From NCBI GenBank assembly GCA_030159075.1, contig BROG01000026.1, positions 1,395,501 to 1,459,500 of the forward strand: 64,000 nt of DNA, written 5' to 3'. The stretch is from Atrina japonica. Lineage: Eukaryota > Mollusca > Bivalvia > Pterioida > Pinnidae. Below the pieces are notes generated by a model. The model was given only the letters and a program-made list of their open reading frames with translations. It did not search any database and was not told where the DNA came from. How positions within the stretch are numbered: position 1 is the stretch's first letter; each line of letters begins with the position of its first letter. A program made the translations under genes and the position numbers. Below are positions 11,972-25,217 of the stretch, in pieces.

Positions 11972-13469
11972 CATACCTGTCAACATTAGGAAATTTGTCT
12001 GGGGTAGAAAATGCGTACAACGGTCGAACTTTTTATAAATGCTTTGTCATTCTGATATATATTAGGTGCACCAGTTGCATTGAAATAAGTGAAAGGGGGA
12101 GGGTTACGGGAAGGGGGTGTCCCCCTTCCGAAATAACAAGAAAAATCTGTAATTTCAAACTTCAATATCTGCCATTTTTTATGAATCTAAAGGGGAATTA
12201 TATGTCAATAATATTGATGATATTTATATCACATTTCTTTTAATTTTTCTAGTCGACTTTGAAATTTATAAGGAATAGATATAGGCTTTATTTTGAAGTT
12301 TTAATACATGCAATATATACATGTACACACACAACTTGGGAGACTCAAAATGATGTTATGGTCATTGTGTTATATAAGAATGTTTAAAATTTAGTATTTC
12401 TTCATTTTGTTATAACAAATTAAAAAATATACTCTAAATTCTGAATATTCTAATATAACAGTTGAATTTGGAATGCAGAAAATAAATAACTAGACTTTAC
12501 CTGGAAGAAATATAATCTCAGTTTGATTGCTAAATACTTGAAAGTATGATAATTCTTAAAATCAAAGGCTTGATTTATTTATTTATTTATTGAGATTTGA
12601 ACATTTATTACCAAAGTATTTGCATACCCAAATATTTATCTGAAAGTTTTTATCTTCATATTGTACCTTTTCCATTAATTGATAAGATAAAACAACAAAT
12701 GATGACTGAATAGTTCATTAAAAAAAAGAGATTTGATAAAGAATTTAAAAAGAAAAAAAAGATTATTGAGTTTATATAAATGTGTTTACTGTCAATACTG
12801 ACATTTTACTAAATTCAATTCAATGTGTTACAAGGAAATATTATTATCTTTGTATAAAATATTATGTAAATGAAATAAGACATCGTTTTTGTATTGAAAT
12901 CATCACAATGCGCACGTCATTCGATTATCATGATGTTAATCTTTGATAATTGTATATAGGACAGAACATATGGATAGTGATTATAGGTGTGGATGTTTAG
13001 TTCTTTAGATATACAGGTAATCAATCTGTATATATGAGGTACCTCCACAGTACAGGTCATTGTGTAAATTACCGTCGGCAACACGTACCGATAATGAAAC
13101 CTCTGTATGGTCTAATAACATTTAATTAATAAACAGGGTTATTAGTCCTTGTTCTTCTTGACTATTTGGAAGATATAGGGGGACTTATATAACCTATAAC
13201 AGATGTCTTAATACTTCAATGATATGGAGGCGCCAGAAATTTCAAGCTATTAATAGACTGAAAATTACGATTTAGGAACATTTAATCTTGACAAAAATGT
13301 CTACCGATCGCCGGAAAATGGACAAGAAGCGGTAGAAATATAGGGAAATCGGTTGAAAATTAGAAAAATCGGTAGAAATCGGTAGATTTTTCTCGGGCGG
13401 TAGACAAGCGGTAGATGAATAGAAAAATCGGTAGACTACCGCCCGAAATCGGTAGACTTGACAGGTATG
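11972..13469. mobile_element. Nested 1.5-kb inverted-repeat element, CATACCTGTCAA ends
   Basis: It starts CATACCTGTCAA (11972) and ends TTGACAGGTATG (13469), a perfect 12-bp inverted repeat. CCATTA flanks both sides (11966-11971 and 13470-13475), giving a 6-bp target duplication. The right 160 bp hold about eight copies of 'cggtaga' in both orientations (13330-13457), a typical layout for transposase-binding subterminal repeats. No coding remnant was recognised, so it is probably non-autonomous. It sits in an intron of the broken gene in the 6.6-kb transposon and is therefore younger than that element. Confidence 0.75.
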
Positions 13470-13981
13470 CCATTATACCCTTACAGCATAACTATATTAT
13501 GGCAGATTTTCAAGACCTGCAGTTGATTTTAATTTCATATGTATGTTAAAAACTATATTGAGGCTATAGACTTTCCAATAATACATTTTCAGGCTGTAAC
13601 TGAAGATGAAAAGTTAGATGCGTCTCAAAAATTGTCAGATCATGTACTAAGTGCTCAGGGAGAACGGAATGTGTACAAAACAGAGGTGTCATGCTGTATT
13701 CACTTGAGCTTGAAGGCCATCCATTACCATCAGAACCAGTACCTCCAGCATCCCAAGATCTCTGCCATGCTCACTACACCTTTGACTGCGCAAAGTGTAC
13801 TGTTACCAAGCCACTGTAGACAGGAAGGTGTACTCTACTTCAGGTAAATTGAATTATTGTACATTTTTTACATGTTCTTGAAAGTTGGTTTTACCGGATT
13901 TGTATCTATGTCCTGGACATTCTATTGATTTATACTTTGGTATCGGAAATTTTTATATATTTAAGACTTTTATTAAATTGC

Positions 13982-14007
13982 TTACTCTCTCTCTCTCTCT
14001 CTCTCTG
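13982..14007. repeat. (CT)n microsatellite
   Basis: About 13 CT units in the 6.6-kb transposon. Confidence 0.85.
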
Positions 14008-14791
14008 TGGGTGGTTCAAATAACTTATGGAAAACTACCTAAAGAACAAGCTCTGAAAAGGTTCTTTAAAGTCAATTACAGGAACTAAAAGCCTTACTCT
14101 TCATCTATGGGGGTTACATGAGTAGTAAACCCATGAGCCATAAAAGAATAATTTCAACCAATGTTAGCTTATAGATATATGCACATACATAGTTCTATTG
14201 TATGTCTCGTCTCCATAGTGAAAAAAATCCACTTGACTACTTGAAATTTTGGTTTTAAAAATACCTGAAAATTAAATGTTTGAAATTTCTGTATGAAGTA
14301 ATTGTTAATATATACCAATATATTTAGATTTTAGTGCTAAGTCCCATATTTTATAAAAAAAAATTGTAAATATTTTACAAATTCAGATCATAAAAAGCAA
14401 ATCTGTTTGGCATATGCAATGATGGCAGATCAACACAAACAAACTATGTATTTGGGGAGAGTAGCATGTGCATGGGAATAGATGGACTCCATAGCCATTC
14501 AGCCAACTCTGTGGTATCAATGCTGCATCATTTACTTTGCTACCCATGGTGAAGGTGAGAAGACCTGCTTCCTAAATGCTGATAATTGTGGTGGTCAGAA
14601 TAAAAATCAGGTAACATTACAATAATAAGCATGTACATTTTGTTTTTATTTACTTTTGTAATACTTATTTTTATCTTTAAACATGACCTACTTTTTATTA
14701 TATAGAGCCTAAATTACTAATTTACTACTTAACCTACAGCTAGATTGAGTCAATTAAAAAATTTAGCAGTATAGAAAATGTGCTATAAACT

Positions 14792-14983
14792 ACATTAAAA
14801 CCTGCCCCTAGGGAACACCTGTATACAAAGACATGTTCATAAAGATTGTTTTCCTGTGTCCAAAATAGTCCACTGTTATTGATATGTACCTCTGTATAGT
14901 GCCAAACTGTTTATAACAACCACCTGGTCTTAAAGATTGGTTTGCTGTGGTCTCAAACATACCCATTTATGTAGAATTCCACT
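14792..14983. mobile_element. Degenerate pogo-type MITE
   Basis: 'ttaaaacctgcccc', 'cacctgtatacaaagac', 'tgtgtccaaaatagtcc' and 'ccacctggtcttaaagattgg' match the family copies at 32302 and 44728. The ends are eroded, suggesting an old insertion. Confidence 0.55.
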
Positions 14984-14995
14984 GAGCAAATAACT

Positions 14996-15412
14996 GTGAA
15001 CAGTTCAGTCAATCACTTTTAATGTCAATTCTATCACAGGAGTATAATGTTCAATATGATTGAAAAGTAACATTCTAAAAGCAAATTTATAACATCTTAA
15101 AATTCATAAAGGACGTCGAACTGACCTTTAATAGCATACATTTCAACAAGTCTTGTAGACCTATATTTTTTCAGTGATTTGTTACTATATTTTATGTCAT
15201 TTCAAAAATAAAAAATATACGAATAAAAGTGTGATTTGGAAATTTTAATATTGAAGTTGAGTTAGTTTATGTTGTTGAAATGCACATCCATGTGTAATTT
15301 TCCGTCAATATAATGTGGTTATTAACCCCATACTGCAAAATGTGCTTTGAATTGTTCCCAATAAACAACTTGGCATAACATAACTACCTTGATGTTCCAT
15401 CAACTCGTAAAC
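14996..15412 (+). repeat. Dispersed repeat, about 410 bp, copy 1
   Basis: Closely similar to 20389-20793 in the same orientation. Shared words include 'acgaataaaagtgtgatttg', 'ataatgtg.ttattaacccc' and 'gttcccaataaacaactt'. One copy is in the 6.6-kb transposon and the other in an LPP/zyxin intron, so it is an independent mobile repeat. No coding content. Confidence 0.75.
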
Positions 15413-16172
15413 ATTAATATTTTACTAGATCTACATGCAGTACAGATACAGTTTATAATTTAAAAAAAAACAGAAACTTTAAATCTAAATTTATAAAATA
15501 ATTTAACTTTTTTCACTGCATGCATCTGTGAAACATGTGATTACAACTTACGTTTTTCAATAATTATATGTTAAGATTTAAATGTATAGAATTAAGCAGA
15601 ATCTACAATACTGCCTTTATTTTCTTCATATTTTTTATTTATTAACTATGTTGCAATCTTATTATTTTCATCATGGCATTCAGTATACACAATTTTCACA
15701 TCAATTATGAGATTTTATATTATTTTGATCACATTAGTTTACATGGCGATGCATTAAAAACTTACTGTTCAATTGCTGAAATTTAGTGTTTTGTTGTTTT
15801 ATTTTAATTTTCAGAGTGAAAATGTTGGTAACCCTCCTCATAAATATATCGAGAGACTAAATATTGAGTATTTCTTTCAATTACAATAAATCTGACATAA
15901 CAGTCAACTACAGAACTTAAGATGAAATGGACATGCATGATAATACAACACGACGTTATAATGACGTTATCATATCATTGCGTTTTCATGACGTTATTTT
16001 ATTACTGGGACGATACTCCCCATTTTTGAGTGCCATTTATGCAAAAAATATTTACCGGAAGTACATTAAATTTTATATTTTTGGAATCCTCATATGTTCT
16101 AGTTTCTGAAAACATAAAAATCACATTTTCCCCCAAAATTGTCCTAAGGACCTTTTTCTCAGCCGCTGGCCC

Positions 16173-16481
16173 AATATATCAACAATAATAACAGACAATT
16201 TTTATCAATAACTAAACAATCAATTGCAGATACATGTATATAGAACGAAATTTAGTACATGTAGCAAAAGAAAATGTAAGTGTGACAAGAAAAATATGAG
16301 GCTGATGGTAAAACGTTGCACAGAACCACACATACATGTCAATAGGCTACAGAGATCAATATTTATCTCTTTTATAGAGGGCTACATGTATGTTTTATCC
16401 TTGCAGGATTTTCGGTTGTATTAAATCAAAGTATGGTCACTTGTGTCATCGTTTACAGTATCACAATTATTTCTCTTCCAG
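16173..16481 (+). other. Intergenic or first-intron sequence before the LPP/zyxin start exon
   Basis: The exon carrying the start codon opens with a 3' splice site (ttctcttccag, ending at 16481), so at least one 5' noncoding exon and the promoter lie farther upstream. I could not place them. Confidence 0.5.
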
Positions 16482-16629
16482 ATACAGTAGATAAAAATGA
16501 CGCAACAAGGTCTAGAGAGGAGTTTTGTCGGCCTTACAATAACGGAATCCAGCACCTCAAAGAAGATCCCCCCTGCAGTAGCCCCTAAACCAAAGATCCA
16601 TAGCTCTGCACCAGCTCCCTTTAGACCAG
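16482..16629 (+). CDS. LPP: LPP/zyxin exon with start codon
   Basis: The acceptor ends at 16481. The 15-nt leader is followed by ATG at 16497, the first ATG of the exon, in an AAAAATGA context. It encodes residues 1-44, a basic Pro/Ala/Lys-rich segment (PPAVAPKPK), and ends in phase 1 before GTTAGT. Confidence 0.85.
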
Positions 16630-19600
16630 GTTAGTATTTTATTTACTGAATGTTGTCTACGTCTGTGTACCAGTAACTTACCTATGGTTTTTATGTGGAA
16701 TTTATAGCCTTTAAAAGTCTTTATTTTTCCCCAAAATTGAAATCTATTTTTTAAGTTTATACTAGGTACATGTATATTTTTATCTTAATCATGTAAATGT
16801 GTTGAAATGTTCTTTATTAAAGTGATCTACATGTTTAACATATTGAAAAGTGTATGCATGTATCACATGTTAGCTTCTTGGATTTTGATTGGTTGAAAAC
16901 CTTCTGTCTTATCAGTGTAACATCCATTTTCTTTTGACAATGGCTACTATAACTGACAACTGGCACAATCATCTTCTAATAATAATTTTTTTGGGGGAGT
17001 GCTTACAGTTAGCTCTTCGTTTTTATTGTTAGATGTTTCTGACAATATGACAGACTGAGCATACAGTCAGTATTGAAATAAGTGGGAATCATAAAATGAT
17101 TGGAATATATCTCGCAAGCTAGAGTCTGACACGTGTTATATTATGGTAATATTATGGCCCTTAGCTTCAGCTTGGGGACTATACCTCTCTAGGAGAATGG
17201 TTCCCCCTGGGGAAGGGCTATAAAGATTAGCGTATATTGATGATACATCATACACATGTACTTAATTAAGTCATCAAATGCTGGTGGCAGTTCTATGTAA
17301 GTGAAAAACTGTTGTCGGGGGCATAGAATTACTGGGTGCTGATATAAATGAAACTACATGTATCATATTTTGAGATAAATAATGATTCGAAAATTTATGA
17401 AATTTAAAATTTGGTTTGTCTGTGGTTTTTTTTTGCAGGTGGCAGCACATACAGACAATTTAGAGATCAAGGAAATGATGATATACCTCCCCCACCACCG
17501 CAGACAAACTACCAAGATGATCCAGCTTTCCCACCTCCACCGCCAGAAGAGTCAAGATCTTATATGTACCAAGAAATAAGGGATGACTTTCCTCCACCCC
17601 CACCCCAGGAGATAGCCATCAACTATACAAGACAGTCCCCTGAGCCTGGACAGAGGGGCAATGTCAGTTCAGGTTACAGTTCTTCAAATATAGGCTATGG
17701 AGAGTCCCCTCCAAGCAGGTAAATTAAATACAAGTTTAGTTCTCTTTGTCAGTACATTTTGTACTGCTTGTTCTCTTATTAATGGAGTTATTGCCCCTTG
17801 TTAGATTAAATTATCTTTGTCAAAGTCTTAGTTACTGCATTTCTCAACATAATTTTATGAAACTTAAGACAACTGTTAAGTTTGGTAATATCTTTGTTGA
17901 ATTCACATTATTTTGCTGCCTGCCCCTGTATTTATAGAGTTATAGCCCTTTGTGTGTTAACTATTCTTTGTCAGAGCTATTGGGAATGGACTCATATCTC
18001 ATGTAATGCCTTGTTTCTAATTCTAATTAAACTTTATGTAGGGACAAAGGCCATTTGAATGAGACTTAAAACCAAAGTCACATGCCATTGAAGGCTTGGT
18101 ACAATGAAGGACGCTTTGTGCAACAGTTTAAACTTTAATAATTTTACAATGATTTGCAAACAATATAATGGAATATATCTAACTTGATTAACTATTACAT
18201 AATTTAGGAACGATATAACAGAATTACAGCCTCTTGAGATCATCAGTTATAGTTCTGAACAAGCTTGTATTCTCAATCGTAAAAACCAGAGATTCAACAC
18301 TAATATACCCCATTGAAAATATCAGTAGTTTGTATTCGAAAAATATGTTTTTAGTTGAATTGTTTTAAATGGTATCGTAATTATGAGTTTATGAAGGATT
18401 CAAATAACATCAGTCTTTATTTTTGGTCACCATAAATAGATGTGTCCTTTGTGAGGCATTTCTTTATAAAAGCAGATTCAAAACATTGAAAAAAATAGGC
18501 AAGGAATTAACATATTTGTTCTATAGAAAACTTAAACTTTTCAATATGAAAGCAGAACAAATTACAGTCATACTTGTTGATAACGATCTCTCAAGGTCCC
18601 TTTATACAGAGGTTTATTCATGATAAAAAAGTTAACAAAGGTTATGTTTAAATGCCCGTTAAAGGCAGGTGCCCTTTATACAGAAATGACCTTTAATGCA
18701 AGTTTGACTGTATGAGATTTTTCAGTAAAAGTAAAAGCTGTCTTAATATACATTACATGACAAATTCTTTATTTCCTAAGCAGGTCCTTCGAGGGTCAGT
18801 ATAATTCCTCCGGAACACAATACACATATCACCAGGACGATCGTCAGAATCCATACATAAAGCCAGGTTCTCCAGCTGGTAGATCTTCTCCATACAACCC
18901 TCCGAGTAACTACGCAAACTTATCCTCCATACAGTCTGCATACTCATCCTCTGGACCTGTCCCTCAGGTTGATAACACCATCTATGCCCGGCCTGTAAAA
19001 GTCAATAGAGACTCCCCGGAACTAGGAAATTACGGCAGGCCTGGAAACACAGACCCGCCAGTCGGATACGTCCGGAGGACAATTCAAGAGCATCGCTTGA
19101 ATGATCAACAGTGCAACCAAGATTTTTCTTACAACCATCCAGGAAGTGGAGGACCACCATCACAGCATTCTCCGCCATATAGTGCCAGATCTGGTGGATT
19201 TATGACACAGTATGATGTAAGTGATTATTTGACCTATAGGTCATTATGTGAATACAATCAGGTTACAACTATTTATGATGTAAAAGGCACCATGTATTTC
19301 ATTTTGAATAATTTTGACCAGGTAGATGGTCATTTCTGAGGGAATACATGAGCAGTATGGTCATCCTGAAAAAAAAGGAAAATTGATAAGGGTAATAACC
19401 ACATGGCACACATATAGCTGTACATTATAAGCATTATATATATGTACATGTCTATAACCTTGAAATTCAAATTCCTGAGGTACATACACTTTGCTTAGAC
19501 CTCGAAAAGTGCTTAAAACAAAAATACTCTTGAAATGTTTGAATTTAATGCAAAATGATAAATTAATTTCATCTAAGTGCTTGAGGTCTACTTCATGCAT

Positions 19601-22600
19601 GTTTATTCATCACTAAAGAAAGACTAGCAAAAAGAATCAAAGTATTGAAAGTACTGATATGTGTTGATGGTAATTGTTCAGTTTTAATGAGGTATAATAC
19701 ATTCAGTATACTGAAAAAATATACATTGTGTACACATGTTTGAAATATACTACAGGTTAATTTTCAATAAAGGGCACTACTGTCTTGTTGTAAATTTTGA
19801 ATTTACTGTCACAATATGACATCAGCCTTTTTACTGAGAAAAAGCATGTTATTTCCAGAGTTTCCAAATTAGCAAAACACTGCGTGAACCACCCAAATGA
19901 ATTTTATTTCAAATAAGAACAATAATGACTATGGAAACATCACAACTTTTTCACATTCTTTGCCATTTATATCACACATGAGTATAGGCCGAATTTCTAC
20001 AACGATTTTAAGTTACTTGTTATTTTGGTAAAATTTGGGCAGACATTCAGCATAACGTGAGTACTTATGGCATATTTATTATGCAACAAACTACATAGAT
20101 CAGCGATATGATTATGAAATCGTGTGCTTATAAACATCGTTTCATCAATATTAAATTTCCATGCGACAGGACAGTATTGTACCCTTACATAAATGTACTT
20201 CCCATCAGTAGCCTTAAATCTCTTGGTCAATACTTGTGTATGTAAAACATTTTCCCAACTTCAAAGACTGCTGCGGTCACGTGAATGAGAACTTCTAATG
20301 TCCAGCTTCACAGCCAGATCTTGCCAATATACTGTAAGGGAAAGATACGCAACTCGACCAAAAACTCATTTGCATAATTATAATAAATGTAAACAGTCCG
20401 GTCAATCTCTTTTAACGTCATTTCTGTCATAAGTGTATAATGTTAAAAAAAAATTTGAAAATTAACATTCCAAAGCAAATTTATAATATCATCAAACTCC
20501 TAAAGGATGTCAAACTGACTTTTAATAGCATATATTTCAGCAAGTCTTCTAGACCTATATTTTTCAGCGAATTGTTTCTTTATTTTTGTCAATTTGAAAA
20601 GCAAAAATTTACGAATAAAAGTGTGATTTGGAAATTTCCATCTTGAAGTTAAGTTTATGTTGCTGAAATGCACATACATGTGTAATTTCCCATCAATATA
20701 ATGTGTTATTAACCCCATATTGCAAAATGTACATTGACTTGTTCCCAATAAACAACTTAGCATAACATAACTGTGTTGATGTTCCATCAACTCATCAAAA
20801 TGGCCAAAACCATCATTTCTGAGCCAATTTTTGCATACGATTTTCTGGACAACAAAAAACAAGATAAATAAGATAGGCTCAATAATGAATTTGCATATGT
20901 GTTCATCAAGATAATTACATAAATAAGACCACTGAAATATCAGTTTTAATTTTCAAGAAATAAGGGGGCCAAATAGGGGGACTTACCATATATAGTCCGT
21001 TATGACTCTTGGAGCTACAATGTAGGGTTCTGGGATTGGAACAGGGCCAACATGGCAATGTTGTGATTATGTACTTATCTTAGAAAATTAACCACTCTAC
21101 TTCTATGCATTGTAAAGAAAAACTGAATGCATTTTTCCTTTCCGAAATTATGAAATTTATTATCCAGGGAGCAGGGGTCCAGGGTCAGCAGTCTATTCTC
21201 ACTGTCTCACTGAGATCATGTTATACTGAGGTGACCAATAAGGCACATTAGGCCTCTTGTTTGCTTTGGTTTGGCTTTCAAGGTCTTGATAACTTTCATT
21301 ATAAACATTCCAACTGAAGGTACTTAAAAAGTGCTTGAACAACACTATGAAATATCCTTGGAAAGTGCTTGAAAACTCTGTTTCATTGGCTGTATGAACC
21401 ATGATTTCCATTACATTATGTATGTTTATGTTTTGAAATGCAATGCTTCACAAAATCAGCCATACTTCCTTTGGCTATGTTTTGTTAACAATCTGCAATT
21501 AGTACCGAGTTGAGTGTTTGAGATTGGTTTGATTCTTGATAATTTCCGTATTTAGTACAGTTTTTGATGAAAACATATGTTTTGTATTTACTGTATAGTT
21601 GATTAATTTCAAGGGTATAAAATTTTGCGCAAGACCGTTTCCAAAAACAGAAGTGTAATGGGAGTTAAAGTAAAGCTTGTGACTTGTGTATATGATTTCT
21701 GTTTATACATGAATCCATTTTAGGAAATAACTTTTTTAAATTTTGATCATTATTGTATTGTCTTTCTGATACTTCATAAATATAATATACACGGGTATTT
21801 AATTTCACGGTATTTTTTTTTACCACAAATATAGTGAAATTAAATCCCTCAGGAATAAAAGCATCTGTACAGTAGTACAGTATTTAATGAATACATTGAA
21901 ACTTTTATATAACAATCTCCTTAGGGACACAACAAAACCAGTCTTTATAGGGAGGTGGTCTTTATATAGAGGCTGGTTTGTACACAAATGATACTATTGG
22001 GGATAGCAAAAAACGATCTTTGTGACCAGGTGGTCTTATCAGACAATCCTATGTAAATTTCATTTTCCTAAATATAAGACTGATACTGGACAATCTGGCA
22101 AGTGGGATTGTTGAACTCTTGAGGTGTGCATGTATGCAGCTCAAATGGTTGAAGGTGTTGGTAAAGTAAACTAATATACAGGTATAACATGTACACAATA
22201 TAGAAAACAGCGAAATTGTGTCAGAAGCTGTACATATAGAGACGAAAAAAATTCTCCAGACTGGACCACTTCAGCCTAATGCTTCATCAGTCATTCTTCA
22301 TAAAAACATACACGGTAGCTATTCAAATCAAACATTTTGGAGACTTTTTCTTGGTCAAATATTTACAAGAATTGCTTATGTTCCAAATATTTGACTTTGA
22401 TGTCATTTTATATATAAGATGTTACCCTTGTGATACTGGATAAACTGATGGATGCTTTTTCAGGTATTTCTAAAACAAAGAGCTGCTCTCGTTTTCAAGG
22501 CATCGCCTTAGTTCATATAAGAGTGTAAAACGCTTACAAAACTGAATTAAAAAAATGTTTCCTTAAAATGATCGTATATTACAGTATGAAGACAGATCTG

Positions 22601-25182
22601 ATCGGCCATTGCCAGGACCACAGGTACCCCAAGCTCTCAGCCGAATGCCGGAACCACAACAGTTGAGCCCAGACAAAAGTCAGAAGGAGGCAGAAGTTGA
22701 CGCACTGACCAGTTTGTTGCTGCAGAACATGGAGTCGGCCAGCGAACCAGATTTTTTTGGTGAGAATACAAATACTCTTAATGGATATTCGCAGTTATCG
22801 ATAACAGAATGTTTTGTAATAATCACATTGAAAATGTTGTAACTATATAATGTTAGTCTTTATGTTGTTGTGTTGGTACGATTTTCCGTGGAAATGTTTT
22901 CGTCACATGATACAAGGGTGTGTCATCTTTACCTTGATATCCTTTCAAATACAGTAGAACCTATCTTGAAAGACCTCTTCAATGAAAGACCACCTGTCTT
23001 TTGAGACCACATTCTGAAAACCAAGTGGTTAAATAATCCTTTAAATAATTCCAATAAACACCAATGTCCTCCAAAGGTAAGTATCATTATGCAAAAAATG
23101 TAAACACACTCTAACTTCACAAATTTTCAGCCCCTTAAGCTGTTAATTATCCAGTATTGATACCATGATAAAGGCCAAGGGGCCGAAAATTTGTGAATTC
23201 AGAGTGTGTTTACTGGTGTTTTTTTTTTTTTTTTTTTTTTTTTTGCATAATCCTTTAAATAAAACCTCTTTTGAGAGACCACCTCTCTTGGAGAGCACAT
23301 TACAGTGGCTGATGGGGTGGTCTCTCATGACAGGTTTCATTGTATTATAAAAATTTACAGGTACTTGAATTTGATTAATTTTTTCATTTGCAGGAAAAAT
23401 ATTCAGTGTTGTTTTTAAAATTGCATCCCTAATCAAGACACAAATTATAGCCTTTGAAACTATTTACTATGGAATCTTGCTATTAAGACCACCTTATTGA
23501 CTCGAAATTGGTCTGATTAGCGAGATGTCTCTTAAAGGGGCACTAGCTGTGTTTACCGAAAAAATTATTTTGATTTTTTTCTGCTTGTTCTACTTGTACT
23601 TGATGTACAATAAGAAATAAGAGCTATACATGGGCATATAAAGTATTATATTCATATATATTTTGTGAAAATAAGGTCAGGTCCCATATGGTATTCATAT
23701 ACCAATCGTAAGGTTGAGTTATTCAATTGCTATTGAAAAAGTGTCAAATCTGGGTTTACAGACATGTAAATCTAAATGCAAAGGAATCAGTTCATATTGA
23801 ATACAGTCATCGTTTGAACACCAAACTGGGAATATTTTCCCTAACATTGGAAAAAATGTGTATTTTGCATTGGGAATGGGGTCGATATTCGGCCCCTTGG
23901 GAACTATAGAAAAAGACCTGTAAATGCTGTAACTATTTAACCCTGAATATAATTTTATGTGGAAAAGAAATCATACATGTACATTATATTATTTTATCGA
24001 CATTGAAATCATACATTATATAATCCACATATAAATCATACATTATGTATCGTATTCGACCCATTTAGTGCCCATCTCCCTATAAGCACACCTCCCCTTT
24101 TTACATACGATCGAGAATCTTTTCTAGCTGGTTGACAAGGAGATGTGGACCTAAAAAAGCATAAGTAACAGTTTATCTGTATCCTCCGAGCTACAGAATT
24201 ATGTTGATGAGTGTCCTCGGTAATAACTTTACCACTGTGCCTTATAAAAAAATAATTGTTTAACTAAGTGCCCACCCCTTTTCCTGATTTTTGCAGTGCC
24301 CTGGGCGCTGAATAGGTTGTATATGGTAATCCACATAGAAATCATATATTATATAATCCACTCAGAAATCATACATTATATAACCCACAAAGAAACCATA
24401 CATTACAATATTTTATTGACATTTATAGAAATCATACATTATCCCATATACCCCTAAAGACACATTTGGACTGGTCTAAATCATTGGTTTACAGATGAGT
24501 CCATTGTTCTTCAGGGGTTGATGAGTTAAAATATGTATTTTCCTTTAAATAAAACCACTTATTTACAAGTGGATTGTGAATGTATACTACATATTAGGTA
24601 TTTTCATTACACAGAGTAACCACCCCTTGTAGCAGGTATCGATTGTGAGGTCATTTGTTTATGCGTAAAATGAGAAAAGTTATCATTTGTGATGTCTTTT
24701 TTTGTTTGTAAAAACAATGTTGTTATCTCAAAAAAAGACATGACGTCACAATCGATACCTGCTGACATGGGAGTTAACTCTTACTAATGAAAAGACAGAA
24801 TCGGTATGTGAGAAAAATACGACTGTGTAACTGGAAATTTTCGCCCTAGGTTATTTTCACCCTTTTTTGAAAGAAATTATATTCACTCGTCTTAAATTTG
24901 CCCTAAATCACCATAGTACCATGGAATGCACATATATCCATGCTTTATTTATTTAGCTTTCATTAAAAATTTGCCCTCTAAGGTAAGGGTGAAAATGGCG
25001 AAAATTAAACACAGCGAAAAATATCCAGGTATACAGTACATGTATGTATCTATATCATCCACATAGTAATTCTACATTACAATATATATAATCATTTTGC
25101 TCTGTGACAGATGGTACAGGTCAAAATAGCAATGAGAGTAAGTATACCACTTAACATACTAGCTACATGTAGGTTCATGTTG

Positions 25183-25217
<35 letters not shown>

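Larger units (their letters stand above)
9961..15889 (+). pseudogene. Broken transposon gene of the DNCGGQNKN family
   Basis: Exon-like pieces with good GT/AG borders are: a region from about 9961 to 10722, then 11147-11265, 13593-13843, 14387-14610, and a last piece 15815-15889 ending in TAA beside AATAAA. They encode, in order, an acidic N-terminal segment, a Cys/basic block (MGKE-like GMDKESRDMLIIGQL), RGRDGFAPIYLP, VTEDEKLDASQKLSDHVLSAQ, HYTFDCA, and SANSVVSMLHH leading to LNADNCGGQNKNQ. I know this order from predicted proteins of cnidarians, molluscs and fishes that usually carry no function. Frameshifts or stops are seen near 10050, 10190, 10345, 10670, 11210, 13780 and 14540, and the exons expected after the DN motif are missing. 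The invariant Asp/Asn block suggests a nuclease or transposase core, which is inference. Confidence 0.7.
9557..16172 (+). mobile_element. 6.6-kb DNA transposon with 33-bp terminal inverted repeats
   Basis: The left end 9557-9589 starts GAGCCAGCGGCTGAGAAAAG. The right end, read on the - strand from 16172, starts GGGCCAGCGGCTGAGAAAAA. By eye 30 of 33 positions match, and both ends continue with GGTCCTTA.GACA. The pentamer AATAT sits just outside both ends (9552-9556 and 16173-16177) and looks like a 5-bp target duplication. Inside are + strand exon remnants of a widespread gene family with the motif DNCGGQNKN, a nested 1.5-kb element, a pogo-type MITE relic and a copy of a dispersed repeat. The gene is frameshifted and lacks central exons, so this copy cannot act alone. 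I cannot name the superfamily. Confidence 0.85.
19217..22584 (+). other. LPP/zyxin intron (3.4 kb)
   Basis: Holds a dispersed repeat at 20389-20793, a degenerate pogo-type MITE at 21892-22055, and two stretches with 'aaagtgctt' words (19490-19590 and 21310-21380) that may be relics of one repeat family. No exon-like frame was found in it. Confidence 0.5.
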
